From Acidimicrobiia bacterium (lineage in GTDB: Bacteria > Actinomycetota > Acidimicrobiia > Acidimicrobiales > Bin134): a stretch of 64,000 nt of DNA. The stretch is from NCBI GenBank assembly GCA_022825005.1, contig JAJDYU010000026.1, positions 37,107 through 101,106 on the forward strand. Reading direction: 5' to 3'. Below the pieces are notes generated by a model. The model made no database searches and was not told where the DNA came from. It worked only from the letters and a program-made list of their open reading frames with translations. Shown one piece after another: positions 43,921-52,825 of this stretch (position 1 is its first letter; every line of letters begins with the position of its first letter). The position numbers were made by a program, and so were the translations under genes.

Positions 43921-45291
43921 AGTCCGGGCGCCGTCGGGGAACTCGCCGACGACCACCGCCCGCTCCGGGCCTTCCCGGCCCCAGATCACGGTGTAGGACA
44001 CCACTTCGGCCTGCTCGTTATCGCCGGTGCGATAGGGCTTGGGCTGGAGCTCGGCGGCCACCGCATTAGTCACGTCGATGTTGGCGAACGGTTGCGCGGG
44101 CGGTTCGGCCGACCACACGCTGGCCCCCTGCTTGGTGATCATGCCGCTGATGGAGGTGAGCAGCCCCGTTGACCCCGGATCGGCCCGCAGCTGCTGGGCC
44201 AGCTTCACCGCCGCCTGGATCACATAGTTGTTGAGCGGCCCGCCGGCCCAGGTCATCCCTCCGGTAACGGTCAGGCTCCGGTCTACATCAATGCCCATTT
44301 CCAATGCCTGGGTGCGCACCGCGATGGGGAAACAAGAGTAGAGGTCCACGTGGTCGGCTTCGGCAGGCGCAACTCCTGTGTGATCGCCCACAGCCCGCCC
44401 GGCGTGGGCAAAGCCCGGACTGCGGTGGAGCTCGGGCCGCTCGGTCACCGGCACCATGTGGTTCGACTCAGCCGCGGCCAAGGGGAACACCCAGCGATCG
44501 TCGGAGATGCCCAGAGCCCGAGCGGTCCCTGCCGAGCAGAAGATCAGCGCGGCGGCCTGGTCCACGTTCCACTGCGAGTTGTGCCACTTGGTGTACGGCC
44601 AGGCCAACATCCGATTGCCGTTCTCCGGCGTGGCAATGGTCGAGGCGTCCAGGGCGTCCCGGAACCAAGCGTCGGGGTTGGCCGCGGCTACCTGCGCGAA
44701 TCGGGCCCACAGCCCAGCAACTTCATCGCGGTGCTCGTCGATGGTATGGCCATCGGCGAACCGGCGGGCGTTCTCGATCATGGCGTAGTGGTGGGTAGCC
44801 ATCACCAGCCCGGTGTCGATCTCCGCTCGGCTGATGATCATGCCGTGAGGAGTGACGAAGTCGTCCGGCTCCGCCCCACCCTGATCAGTGTCGGGGGCAT
44901 CCACGCCGGTTATCGACGCCCGCAAGCCCCGGTACTTGGCCTCTCCTCCCACCACTGCCACCACGTCGGCGGAACCCGACGCAATGGAAGCCGCCGCATC
45001 ACCCATCACCGCGGTCTGCAAGATCCCCACATCAGCCAGAAAACTCCGAGCCTGATTCGCCCCCACCGCCTCGGCCACCCAGCGGGCCGGATCGGAATAC
45101 CCCCAAGTTCCCTTAGTAACCCTCACCTGATCCAACCGGCCAATCAGCTCACTGGCCCCGGCGTCATCGGCCGCCGCCACCAGCGCCCTAGCCATCAATC
45201 CCACTGCCTCCACGGCATCAGATGGGTCCTCAAGCCGCTGAGAAACCGCCGCCGCCCCGACCAGCACCGGAGTTCTGTCGACAAAGCTCAC
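43813..45291 (-). CDS. Thiolase-like protein (acetyl-CoA acetyltransferase family)
   Basis: A 492-residue thiolase-fold protein: VLVGAAAVSQR at the start, VMGDAAASIASGSADVVAVVGGEAK in the nucleophile region, and HVDLYSCFPIAV plus GGMTWAGGPLNNY further on. The expected nucleophilic Cys of true thiolases is not at the usual site (MGDAAAS), which fits the non-degradative or lipid-transfer subgroup. A C-terminal OB-like extension (from about 400) is common in that group. It overlaps the MscS gene tail to tail by 108 bp. Confidence 0.78.
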   Translation of the reverse strand: MSFVDRTPVLVGAAAVSQRLEDPSDAVEAVGLMARALVAAADDAGASELIGRLDQVRVTKGTWGYSDPARWVAEAVGANQARSFLADVGILQTAVMGDAAASIASGSADVVAVVGGEAKYRGLRASITGVDAPDTDQGGAEPDDFVTPHGMIISRAEIDTGLVMATHHYAMIENARRFADGHTIDEHRDEVAGLWARFAQVAAANPDAWFRDALDASTIATPENGNRMLAWPYTKWHNSQWNVDQAAALIFCSAGTARALGISDDRWVFPLAAAESNHMVPVTERPELHRSPGFAHAGRAVGDHTGVAPAEADHVDLYSCFPIAVRTQALEMGIDVDRSLTVTGGMTWAGGPLNNYVIQAAVKLAQQLRADPGSTGLLTSISGMITKQGASVWSAEPPAQPFANIDVTNAVAAELQPKPYRTGDNEQAEVVSYTVIWGREGPERAVVVGEFPDGARTLLVSAVPEVMAAAVVEEFCGRTVTVAADGSFALTD

Positions 45292-45341
45292 GCCCGCACC
45301 CTAACGGCCATCCTGACTCCGAAACCATGTACGGTCGGGCT

Positions 45342-45803
45342 ATGGAGCAGTGGGAATTGATCGCTCGGGAGTCAATCCGGGACCTGGTGGCCCGGTACAA
45401 CGCCAACGGCGATTCGGGGCGCTTCGACCAAGTGATGGATCTGTTCGCCCCCGACGCCATCATGCGGACCCCGACACAGCCCGACAAGTACGGCATCGAC
45501 GAGATCCGCACCATCTTCACCGGCGCCCAAGACACCCTGTCCCAGATCGGCGGCGGCACCCCCAAGTACATCCGCCACCACACCGCCACCCACCAGATCG
45601 ACCTCATCTCATCCACCGAGGCCAGGGGCCGCTGCTACTACCACGTGATCATGGAGCACGGCCTCGACCACTGGGGCCGCTACATCGACCGCTATGGCGT
45701 GGTGGACGGCCGCTGGCTGTTCACCGAACGTTCAGTGACCATGGACGGATACATCCCCGATGGCTGGGGCGCCCACAACGCCTCTCGTGGCCAGGACTAT
45801 TAG
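45342..45803 (+). CDS. SnoaL-like/NTF2-fold protein
   Basis: A 153-residue protein with an NTF2-like cone fold: helical IRDLVARYNANGDSGRF, then FAPDAIMRTP, and beta strands HHTATHQIDLI, GRCYYHVIME and DGRWLFTERSVTMDGY. Such proteins act as small isomerases, dehydratases or binding partners. The ATG at 45327 (MYGRAME) is an alternative start. It is divergent from the thiolase-like gene; a related fold occurs at 48.2 kb. Confidence 0.75.
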   Translation: MEQWELIARESIRDLVARYNANGDSGRFDQVMDLFAPDAIMRTPTQPDKYGIDEIRTIFTGAQDTLSQIGGGTPKYIRHHTATHQIDLISSTEARGRCYYHVIMEHGLDHWGRYIDRYGVVDGRWLFTERSVTMDGYIPDGWGAHNASRGQDY

Positions 45804-45828
45804 GCGATTTACACTAATACCACACTTA

Positions 45829-45847
45829 CTACACCTATTAGGTGTAG
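45829..45847. promoter_or_regulatory. Operator palindrome of the third VapBC-type pair
   Basis: A perfect inverted repeat, CTACACCTA-T-TAGGTGTAG, ends 9 bp before the antitoxin GTG. A possible -10, TAGTCT (45845-45850), overlaps its right arm and would start the transcript at or beside the start codon. Antitoxin binding here would block the promoter. Confidence 0.65.
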
Positions 45848-45856
45848 TCTGGGATC

Positions 45857-46081
45857 GTGGAAGACCGAACCCGAACCAACATTGAGATCGACGACCGACT
45901 CATCGAGACCGTCATGCGCCGTTACGGAGTGCGCACCAAGACCGAGGCCGTCCATCTCGCCCTTCGCCATTCGGCCGGCCAGCCCCTGACCACCAACGAG
46001 ATGCTGTCGTTGCAGGGAGCGCAGCTCATCGGCGAGATCCCGGCCGACACCGGCCTTCAGCCCATCGATACCGTCGGGTGA
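45857..46081 (+). CDS. vapB: VapB-type antitoxin
   Basis: A 74-residue protein with RTNIEIDDRLIETVMRRYGV then RTKTEAVHLALRH, the hallmark N-terminus of the actinobacterial VapB ribbon-helix-helix antitoxins. The C-terminal part (LSLQGAQLIGEI) should bind the toxin. GTG start; it overlaps the PIN gene by 4 bp. A palindrome immediately upstream suggests autoregulation. Confidence 0.85.
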   Translation: MEDRTRTNIEIDDRLIETVMRRYGVRTKTEAVHLALRHSAGQPLTTNEMLSLQGAQLIGEIPADTGLQPIDTVG

Positions 46082-46482
46082 TCCTCGCCGATACCTCTGC
46101 GTGGATGGAGTTCGACCGGGGCACCGGCTCCCCTGCCCACCGAAAGCTCGTCGAGCTCATCGCTGAAGGCGGCCAGAATGTGGCCGTCACCGAACCAGTG
46201 CTGATGGAGGTGCTGGGAGGGGCCAAAGTCGCTCGGGGCCATCAGCAGCTCTACAACCTGCTGACGTCGGTGTCCTGGGTCCCGGTAGACCACGTGGCCG
46301 ACTTCGAGGGCGCGGCTCGCATCAACAGGGTTTGTCGGGCCAACGCAGTGACTCCGCCAGGCTTCATCGTCTGCATGATCGCCAACATCGCGCTGCGAAC
46401 CGGATCAGAGATTCTGACCGCAGATCAGGATTTTCACCGCGTGGCGGAGCTGTTCCCCCTCAAGATCGCCGCCACGCCCTAG
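46078..46482 (+). CDS. vapC: PIN-domain protein (VapC-like) with a substituted catalytic residue
   Basis: A 134-residue PIN protein: D5 in LADTSAWM, E44 in LMEVLGG, and D116/D118 in LTADQDF are present. The third family acid, normally Asp in a D-C-x-I-A motif, is Val98 here (PGFIVCMIA). GTC needs one change from GAC. The toxin may therefore be inactive or weak, with the module kept for immunity or on its way to decay. Confidence 0.82.
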   Translation: MILADTSAWMEFDRGTGSPAHRKLVELIAEGGQNVAVTEPVLMEVLGGAKVARGHQQLYNLLTSVSWVPVDHVADFEGAARINRVCRANAVTPPGFIVCMIANIALRTGSEILTADQDFHRVAELFPLKIAATP

Positions 46483-46491
46483 CGGTCGGGC

Positions 46492-48189
46492 TCAGGGCGT
46501 CGGAGTGTTGGCGTCGAGCACCGCGCCGGGATTGGCCCCGGTGAGCGAGCCTTCCACTTGGGTGAGCATGCCGTTGACCGCAGTTGCCCGGTAGCCCCCA
46601 GCTGGACGCCGCAAGCGAGGAGCGCCCGAGGGCAGGTCGGACACAAACCCATCGATGTCCCAGGAGAGCTCGTCCAAGTCGAACACCGTCACGTCTCCGG
46701 CATAGCCGGGCAGGAGGCGGCCCCGGTCGTTGAACCCCATGATTTCGGCCTGACGGCCGGTGATCTCATAAACCGCCTGCTCAAGTTCAAGATCGCCCCG
46801 CTCGCGCACATGGCGGGTCAACAGCAAGGTGGTATCGCCCGCGGCGCACATCATCTGCACGTGGGCCCCGGCATCGGAGGCGCTGATCAGACAGCGATCG
46901 TCGGCGATCATCTGGGCTACGGCGTCAATGTTGCTGTTGCTTACCCCCATGGCCACCACGCCGGGCGCCAAGTCATTCTCCAGAATCCAGTCGGCGAACA
47001 CATCCGAAGGGTGGCCGCCGCGAGCCTCGGTCAACTCGGCCAGCGAGCTCCCCAGCCAACTCTCGTTCTCGGAGCGAGTCACCGAGGTGAACCGTGCGAA
47101 GTCGGGCCGATTGATGGGGAACAGCGACTTCTCGGTGGCGTCCCACTCGTTGCGGGCGATCTCCCGCCAGCCGGGATCGGCCAGCATCTCCCGCCGGGCT
47201 TCGCCTGCCACTCCCATGATCTGGTTCCACCCCTTGGGCAGCATCATGAACACCATTGTCTGATCCCAGCTCACGTTGAGATCCACGGTTCGGGGCGAGG
47301 AGATGGGCCACATGTCGCAGCCCTCATCTCGAATCGACTGGGTGAATGCCATGTATTCCTCTGGGCGGTGCGGGGCCATGTCGCTGTGGGAAACCCCGTT
47401 CCAGATGGAGGTCACCCCCCGGGGTCCGAGCACCCGGGCCATTCTGCGAATGTCGGCTTCGGGATCCTCGCCGGTGAGGTTGGGGATGAACTCCACCAGG
47501 CCGTGGCCCGCGGCGGCCAGCACATCGGCCAGCGCGGTCAATTCCCCGTCGCAAGCCAGCCGGCTGGGCACCGGGCGGCTGCGGCGGTCCAAATCGAAGA
47601 ACGACGTGCTGAAGCCGTAGCAGCCCGCTTCCATGGCATCGGCCATCTCGGCGGCCATGGCCGCAATCTCCTCCTCAGTGGCCTCCCGGGTCCAGGCATC
47701 ATCGCCCATCACGTAGATCCGCAGCATGGAGTGGCCGATTAGCGAGGCCATGTTCAGGGCGATACCACCCTCGTTCATGGCATCGCGGTACTGGCGCCAC
47801 GACCCCCATGACCAGGGAATACCCGACTCGAAATCGGCGATCGGCATGTCCTCGATGTAGCAGAACACATCGATGAGTTCATCGAGATTCTCGGCCTTGG
47901 CCGGGGCCAGCGACAGCGAGCAGTTGCCGATCAGCGCGGTGGTTACCCCGTGCTGGGGCATCGGGTCGCAGCTCCGGTCCCAGAACATGGACGGGTCCAG
48001 GTGGGTATGGGAGTCGATGAACCCGGGGGTCACGTAGCAGCCGCCGGCATCCAGTTCGCTCTCGCCGTCGGGGGCCAGACTCGGTCCCACCTCGGTGATA
48101 ATGCCTCCGTTGATGCGCACATCAGCGGGTCGGGCTGGGTTTCCGGTTCCGTCAATCAGGTTGCCGCCGCGGATGATGAGGTCTGACAT
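46492..48189 (-). CDS. N-acyl-D-amino-acid deacylase-like amidohydrolase
   Basis: About 565 residues from ATG 48189. N-terminal LIIRGGNLIDGTGNPARPADV and PGFIDSHTHLDP (metal His pair) are typical. GNCSLSLAP matches the GNC motif of D-aminoacylases, and ASDAGAHVQMM carries the catalytic Asp. The C-terminal GYAGDVTVFDLD closes the beta domain. It probably hydrolyses an amide of a D-amino acid or related compound. Its ATG shares CATG with a possible start of the divergent gene. Confidence 0.83.
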   Translation of the reverse strand: MSDLIIRGGNLIDGTGNPARPADVRINGGIITEVGPSLAPDGESELDAGGCYVTPGFIDSHTHLDPSMFWDRSCDPMPQHGVTTALIGNCSLSLAPAKAENLDELIDVFCYIEDMPIADFESGIPWSWGSWRQYRDAMNEGGIALNMASLIGHSMLRIYVMGDDAWTREATEEEIAAMAAEMADAMEAGCYGFSTSFFDLDRRSRPVPSRLACDGELTALADVLAAAGHGLVEFIPNLTGEDPEADIRRMARVLGPRGVTSIWNGVSHSDMAPHRPEEYMAFTQSIRDEGCDMWPISSPRTVDLNVSWDQTMVFMMLPKGWNQIMGVAGEARREMLADPGWREIARNEWDATEKSLFPINRPDFARFTSVTRSENESWLGSSLAELTEARGGHPSDVFADWILENDLAPGVVAMGVSNSNIDAVAQMIADDRCLISASDAGAHVQMMCAAGDTTLLLTRHVRERGDLELEQAVYEITGRQAEIMGFNDRGRLLPGYAGDVTVFDLDELSWDIDGFVSDLPSGAPRLRRPAGGYRATAVNGMLTQVEGSLTGANPGAVLDANTPTP

Positions 48190-48214
48190 GAGCGAAACGA
48201 TAGAGAATGGTCTT

Positions 48215-48736
48215 ATGACTGACCCCATCAGCGCGGACGTTCTTGAAGCCATGGTGGCCAAGCAGGCCATCACCGAGGTGATCTACGGCTATTGCCGGGC
48301 CCTCGACCGGATGGACAAACCGGCGGCCTACGCGGTGTGGCATTCCGATGGAACCGCCGACTACGGCGAGGACATCTTCCAGGGTGCTGGCCATGAGTTC
48401 GTGGACTGGGTCTGGACCGCTCACGCCGGAATGTCCACCCATTCCCACCAGATCACCAACGTGTTGATCCAAGTGGACGGGGATCGAGCAGTGAGCGAGG
48501 CCTACGTGACCGTGGCGCTGCGAACCCTTCCCTTCGGCGATGGCCCCGACACCGCCGACATCTTCAGCCGGGGGCGCTACGTCGACCAATGGTCTAGGCG
48601 AGACGGCAAATGGGCCATCGACCACCGCAACTACATCACTGACCACTCCGTAACCATGCCCAACGCCAACCCCGACCCCCAAGATCCCCGATCGATCCGC
48701 GGCCCAGAAGATCCCTCGGTGGCCCTGTTCGGCTGA
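48215..48736 (+). CDS. SnoaL-like/NTF2-fold protein
   Basis: A 173-residue protein from ATG 48215; ATG 48188 is also in frame but would overlap the divergent start. Features are AITEVIYGYCRALDRMD, WHSDGTADYGEDIF, THSHQITNVLIQVDG, SEAYVTVALRT and DQWSRRDGKWAIDHRNYITD. The pattern matches SnoaL_4/ring-hydroxylase beta-like NTF2 proteins, including the Asp-His pair expected of dehydratase-like members. The role is unknown. Confidence 0.75.
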   Translation: MTDPISADVLEAMVAKQAITEVIYGYCRALDRMDKPAAYAVWHSDGTADYGEDIFQGAGHEFVDWVWTAHAGMSTHSHQITNVLIQVDGDRAVSEAYVTVALRTLPFGDGPDTADIFSRGRYVDQWSRRDGKWAIDHRNYITDHSVTMPNANPDPQDPRSIRGPEDPSVALFG

Positions 48737-48766
48737 CTGAGGACACTTCTATCGCGCACCGACTAG

Positions 48767-48794
48767 TTGACCTGATATAGCGAATCGATATAAT
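48767..48794 (+). promoter_or_regulatory. Strong sigma-70-type promoter for the PadR gene, leaderless
   Basis: A -35 TTGACC (48767-48772) and a consensus -10 TATAAT (48789-48794) are 16 bp apart. Transcription would start at about 48801-48804, right at the PadR ATG, so the mRNA is probably leaderless. Two GATATA boxes within the promoter could be part of a PadR operator. Confidence 0.7.
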
Positions 48795-48803
48795 CGCGGT
48801 CCA

Positions 48804-49403
48804 ATGTTGGACCTCGCGGTGCTCGGATTGCTCAAGGAGGGCGACCTCCACGGCTATGAGCTGAACAAGCGCCTCAAGTCTCTGGTCGGCGGATACGCCA
48901 ACTCCTACGGCGCCCTCTATCCCGCCTTGGCCCGCTTGGAACGCCGGGGCTGGGTGAGCTCCACCGCGGTGGCCCCCGAGCTCGTCACCGATGAACAGAC
49001 CTCAGAAGGGCCAGCTCGTCGCAACCGGAAGCGCAGCACGCGAACCAAGTCAGGCCGAACCCGCAAGGTGTATCAAATCACCGAGGCCGGCGAAGACCAC
49101 CTGCTGGAGCTATTGCAGGAAGACGCCAACAACGAGCGCCGTTTTCGCTTGCAACTGGCGTTCTGCCGCTTCCTTCCCCCCGACCGACGCCTGGCGCTGT
49201 TCGAATTGCGCCGGGCCCACCTGGTGAGCCTGCAAGCCATGGCCCGCCGCGATCCCGTGCAGTCCAACGATCCTTATGTGCGCTCCCTGTACCAGAGGGA
49301 CCAGGAGCGCCGAGAACACGATCTGGCCTGGCTCGACCGGCTGATCGCCGATGAGCACAGCAACCGGCAGAGCAGGGCCAACTCCGATCCAACCGACCCA
49401 TGA
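48804..49403 (+). CDS. PadR family transcriptional regulator
   Basis: A 199-residue protein. The winged helix is MLDLAVLGLLKEGDLHGYELNKRL then SYGALYPALARLERRGWV and a beta wing ending YQITEAGEDHL. The wing carries an unusual basic insert of about 30 residues (SEGPARRNRKRSTRTKSGRT). The C-terminal helices serve dimerisation. It lies directly before ino1, as in mycobacteria, so control of inositol synthesis is likely. No ribosome-binding site is present, consistent with leaderless translation. Confidence 0.88.
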   Translation: MLDLAVLGLLKEGDLHGYELNKRLKSLVGGYANSYGALYPALARLERRGWVSSTAVAPELVTDEQTSEGPARRNRKRSTRTKSGRTRKVYQITEAGEDHLLELLQEDANNERRFRLQLAFCRFLPPDRRLALFELRRAHLVSLQAMARRDPVQSNDPYVRSLYQRDQERREHDLAWLDRLIADEHSNRQSRANSDPTDP

Positions 49404-49446
49404 TCAGCGCTGATCGATACTTCTTCGCCCAAGGAGGGCAATCACG

Positions 49447-50526
49447 ATGAGCAATCCCATCCGCATCGCAATCGCCGGTGTCGGCAACTGCGCCAGCTCT
49501 CTGGTGCAGGGGCTGAACTACTACGCCGACGCCGAACCCGACGACCAGGTCCCCGGTCTCATGCACGTGGTGCTGGGGGGCTACCACATCAACGACGTGG
49601 TGCCCGTGGCGGCATTCGACGTGGACGCCTCCAAGGTTGGCCTCGACCTGGGCAAGGCCATCGGGGCCGGACCCAACAACACCGTACAGTTCTGCGATGT
49701 GCCCGACTTGGGCGTGCGGGTGCAGCGAGCCCCCACCCTGGACGGATTCGGCGAGTTCTACCGCACCCAATGCGAGGAGTCCCCGGCTGAGCCGGTGGAC
49801 GTTGCCGAGGCCCTGCGGGCCGCGGGCGCCGACGTGCTCATCTCCTATCTGCCGGTGGGCTCCGAGGAGGCCCAGCGCTACTACGCCGAGTGCTGCCTGG
49901 AGGCCGGCGTGGCCTTTGTGAACGCCATTCCCGTGTTCATTGCCTCTGATCCGGAGTGGGCCCAGCGGTTCACCGACGCCGGTGTCCCCGTGGTGGGCGA
50001 CGACATCAAGAGCCAGGTGGGCGCCACTATCGTGCACCGCACCTTGGCTCGGCTCTACGAGGACCGGGGCGTGGAACTCGACCGCACCTACCAGCTCAAC
50101 TTCGGCGGAAACATGGACTTCATGAACATGTTGGAGCGGTCCCGGCTGGTGTCCAAGAAGATCTCCAAGACCCAGTCGGTTACCAGCCAGCTCGACAAGG
50201 GTATCGCCGCCGATGACGTCCACATCGGCCCCAGCGACCACGTCCCCTGGCTGGAAGACCGGAAGTGGGCCCACATCCGCCTCGAGGGCCGGGGCTTCGG
50301 CGACGTGCCCCTCAACATCGACCTCAAGCTGGAGGTGGTGGACTCTCCCAACTCCGCCGGCGTCATCATCGACGCGCTGCGGTGCGCCAAGCTCGGGCTG
50401 GACCACGGCATCGGCGGCCCCCTGCTCGGCCCCTCGGCCTACTTCATGAAGAGCCCCCCCATCCAGTACCGCGACGAGGCCGCCCGCGAGATGGTCGAGG
50501 CCTACGCCCGAGGCGAGGTCAGCTAG
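49447..50526 (+). CDS. ino1: Inositol-1-phosphate (myo-inositol-3-phosphate) synthase
   Basis: A 359-residue NAD-dependent enzyme that cyclises glucose-6-phosphate to inositol phosphate, feeding phosphatidylinositol and possibly mycothiol. The NAD loop is [14 protein letters not shown] (9-22). Other family blocks are [37 protein letters not shown] and [13 protein letters not shown]. Length matches the short actinobacterial form. A strong AAGGAGG site at 49431-49437 fixes the start. It ends 8 bp inside the convergent cca gene. Confidence 0.96.
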   Translation: MSNPIRIAIAGVGNCASSLVQGLNYYADAEPDDQVPGLMHVVLGGYHINDVVPVAAFDVDASKVGLDLGKAIGAGPNNTVQFCDVPDLGVRVQRAPTLDGFGEFYRTQCEESPAEPVDVAEALRAAGADVLISYLPVGSEEAQRYYAECCLEAGVAFVNAIPVFIASDPEWAQRFTDAGVPVVGDDIKSQVGATIVHRTLARLYEDRGVELDRTYQLNFGGNMDFMNMLERSRLVSKKISKTQSVTSQLDKGIAADDVHIGPSDHVPWLEDRKWAHIRLEGRGFGDVPLNIDLKLEVVDSPNSAGVIIDALRCAKLGLDHGIGGPLLGPSAYFMKSPPIQYRDEAAREMVEAYARGEVS

Positions 50527-51745
50527 AACGCCACTTCAAAAGGTGGGCGCGGGCCTCTTCGGGAGTGAGGGGGCCGGAGTCGAGGCGATGACGGCGTAGT
50601 TCGGCGACGGCTGCGCCTACGTCGGGGCCGGGGTCCAGGCCAAGAAGCTCCATAATCTGCTCACCGTCGAGTACTGGGGGGCCAAGCAAGTCGGGCTCTG
50701 CTTCTATCAGAGCCGCCACATCGGCGGTCAACGTGCCCACCGCACCGAGGGCTGTCGCCACTATCACCGCCCGCGGCACATGGGGGTCAGCATCGACCAC
50801 CCAGCGGCGTAACTCGGCAGGGGATTGAGGCGGATGCTCCACCGCTCGGCGCGCTGCGGTTAGTACGGCGAACACGCCGCGACTGACCGCGGTGGTGGCT
50901 CGGCGCTCCGACAACGCCGACCGCACGTCGGAGGGCGTTCCAATATCAGCCAATAGGGCGGCCAAGCGGACGACCGGATCATCACCTACCTTGCGAAGAA
51001 CGGCGAGCGCCGCATTGCCATCGCCTACCGGACCCAACACCCGCTCGCCCAGTCCGGTCTTGAAGAGCAACTCGAAGCCGGGCCCGGGATCGGGTAGTGC
51101 GAGGAGCCGGTCCAGCTCGTCGCGAATCCGCTCGTCGGCCACGATGCTAAGCCGGTCGGCCATTGCAGCCATTGCGGCCACCAACTTGGTATCCGCGACC
51201 AGGTCGAACTGCGCCAGGAAGCGGGCCGCTCGCAGCATTCGGAGGGGGTCGTCGCTGAACGTTTCCTCAGGGTCTAGCGGAGTGCAGAGGCGCCCAACCT
51301 CTAGATCGGATTCTCCGTCAAAAGGGTCCACCAACCCGCCACCGGGCAGCTCAACAGCCATGGCGTTGATGGTGAAATCCCGGCGGGAGAGATCGGCTTC
51401 GATGGCATCGGCAAAGGCCACTTCAGGCTTGCGGGAGTCGGGCAGGTACCGCTCGGTGCGGTGGGTGGTGATCTCCACCCGGCGGTCGCCCCGGCGAGCG
51501 CCAATGGTGCCGAACCGCTCCCCCTGGGTCCACAGGGTGTCGGCCCACCCTTCCAGGATCGACTTCACCGCCTGCGGTTGAGCATCGGTAGTGAGATCCA
51601 GGTCGAAGGTGGTGTCCAGCGATTGACCCCGTATCGCGTCACGCACAATTCCACCGACCAGATAGATCCGGTAGCCACCGGCGGCAAACCGCTCAGCCAG
51701 TTCTCGCGCCTCCTCGCGGACGGGGGCTAGAAGGTCGAGGCTCAT
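50519..51745 (-). CDS. cca: CCA-adding enzyme / poly(A) polymerase family, HD motif lost
   Basis: A 408-residue class II nucleotidyltransferase from ATG 51745. Motifs are [13 protein letters not shown] (28-40), FDLDLTTDA with D48 and D50, [11 protein letters not shown], and [18 protein letters not shown]. It adds CCA to tRNA ends or A tails to RNA. Actinobacterial relatives carry an HD phosphohydrolase domain with LLHDIGKP; here the aligned site is LLADIGTP, so the His is gone. A start further upstream would run through the HDAC-like gene and is rejected. Confidence 0.88.
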   Translation of the reverse strand: MSLDLLAPVREEARELAERFAAGGYRIYLVGGIVRDAIRGQSLDTTFDLDLTTDAQPQAVKSILEGWADTLWTQGERFGTIGARRGDRRVEITTHRTERYLPDSRKPEVAFADAIEADLSRRDFTINAMAVELPGGGLVDPFDGESDLEVGRLCTPLDPEETFSDDPLRMLRAARFLAQFDLVADTKLVAAMAAMADRLSIVADERIRDELDRLLALPDPGPGFELLFKTGLGERVLGPVGDGNAALAVLRKVGDDPVVRLAALLADIGTPSDVRSALSERRATTAVSRGVFAVLTAARRAVEHPPQSPAELRRWVVDADPHVPRAVIVATALGAVGTLTADVAALIEAEPDLLGPPVLDGEQIMELLGLDPGPDVGAAVAELRRHRLDSGPLTPEEARAHLLKWRSS

Positions 51746-52740
51746 GACAACAACGCGGCTGCCGCCGCGGCCACCTCTGCACCCGGACCGCCTCCCGTAG
51801 CCGGCTCCGGCCGCCACTGCGTGCCAGCCAGCGAGGCCACTGCGGCGGCAGCACAGTCGGCCAATGCGTCCAAGTTGTAGCCCCCCTCCAAAAAGGCGAT
51901 TCGCCGACCAGGAGGAACCGTCTGGATTATCGCATCGGTGAGGTCGGCGAAATCCCCGGCCGACAGACCCAAGTTGGTCAGCGGGTCGGCTCGGTGGGCA
52001 TCGAATCCTGCCGACAGCACGAGCCAATCGGGGTCGAACGTCTCCAGCGCGGGCAGCACGGCTTCCTCCCACCCGCGGAGGTAAGCGTCGCCGGTCGCTC
52101 CCATGGGCATGGGCAGGTTGATGGTGGTGCCCGCACCTCCCTCCTCGCCCCGTTCCAGCAGGCCGCCGGTCCCCGGATAGAAGGGGTACTGATGCCACGA
52201 CACGTACATCACCCGGCCGTCTTCCCAGAAAATGTCCTGGGTGCCGTTGCCGTGGTGGGCGTCGTAGTCCACCAACAGCACCTTCTCGCCCCGCTCGGCC
52301 AACACCCGAGCACAGATGGCCGCGCTGTTGAACATGCAGAAGCCCATCGATCGCACCGGTGTGGCGTGGTGGCCCGGCGGGCGCACCGCGCAGAAGGCGG
52401 CATCGGCTGCCCCGTAGTCCAACGCCTCGATTGCCGCCAGGCCCGCTCCCGCCGCCAGCCGGGCCACCGCTTCCGACTCGGCCGACAGCACGGTGTCGGG
52501 ATCAAGCCGGCCGCCCCCGGCTTGGGCCACTCGCTGCACCGAGTCGAGTAACGCGGGATGGTGGACGGACAAGAGCTCCGCGTCGGTGGCCTTCCGGGGC
52601 TCGGTGGGTACGAGGGCGTCAACGAGATCGGCCCGCTGCACCCCTTCGACCACTGCCCGAAGGCGCGCCGGTCGCTCCGGATGGGCCCGCCCGGTGTCGT
52701 GGTCGAGGAAGCGATCATCGGTGATCCAAAGAACCGCCAC
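51742..52740 (-). CDS. Histone deacetylase-like / AcuC-type deacetylase
   Basis: A 332-residue zinc hydrolase of the arginase/deacetylase fold. Key residues are visible: H124-H125 in RPPGHHATP, D160 and H162 in VDYDAHHGNGTQD, D247 in SAGFDAHRADPL, and GGYNLDAL near the C-terminus. Likely activities are acetyl-lysine or acetylpolyamine deacetylation. GTG start. Its stop overlaps the cca start by 4 bp, so the two are coupled. Confidence 0.88.
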   Translation of the reverse strand: MAVLWITDDRFLDHDTGRAHPERPARLRAVVEGVQRADLVDALVPTEPRKATDAELLSVHHPALLDSVQRVAQAGGGRLDPDTVLSAESEAVARLAAGAGLAAIEALDYGAADAAFCAVRPPGHHATPVRSMGFCMFNSAAICARVLAERGEKVLLVDYDAHHGNGTQDIFWEDGRVMYVSWHQYPFYPGTGGLLERGEEGGAGTTINLPMPMGATGDAYLRGWEEAVLPALETFDPDWLVLSAGFDAHRADPLTNLGLSAGDFADLTDAIIQTVPPGRRIAFLEGGYNLDALADCAAAAVASLAGTQWRPEPATGGGPGAEVAAAAAALLS

Positions 52741-52825
52741 AACCCAACGGTACCCCCGCTGTCTCAGCCGACCCCTCCAATATCCCCGTGCAACTATTTC
52801 GCATGCAGGCCACTAGCCTCGACCC

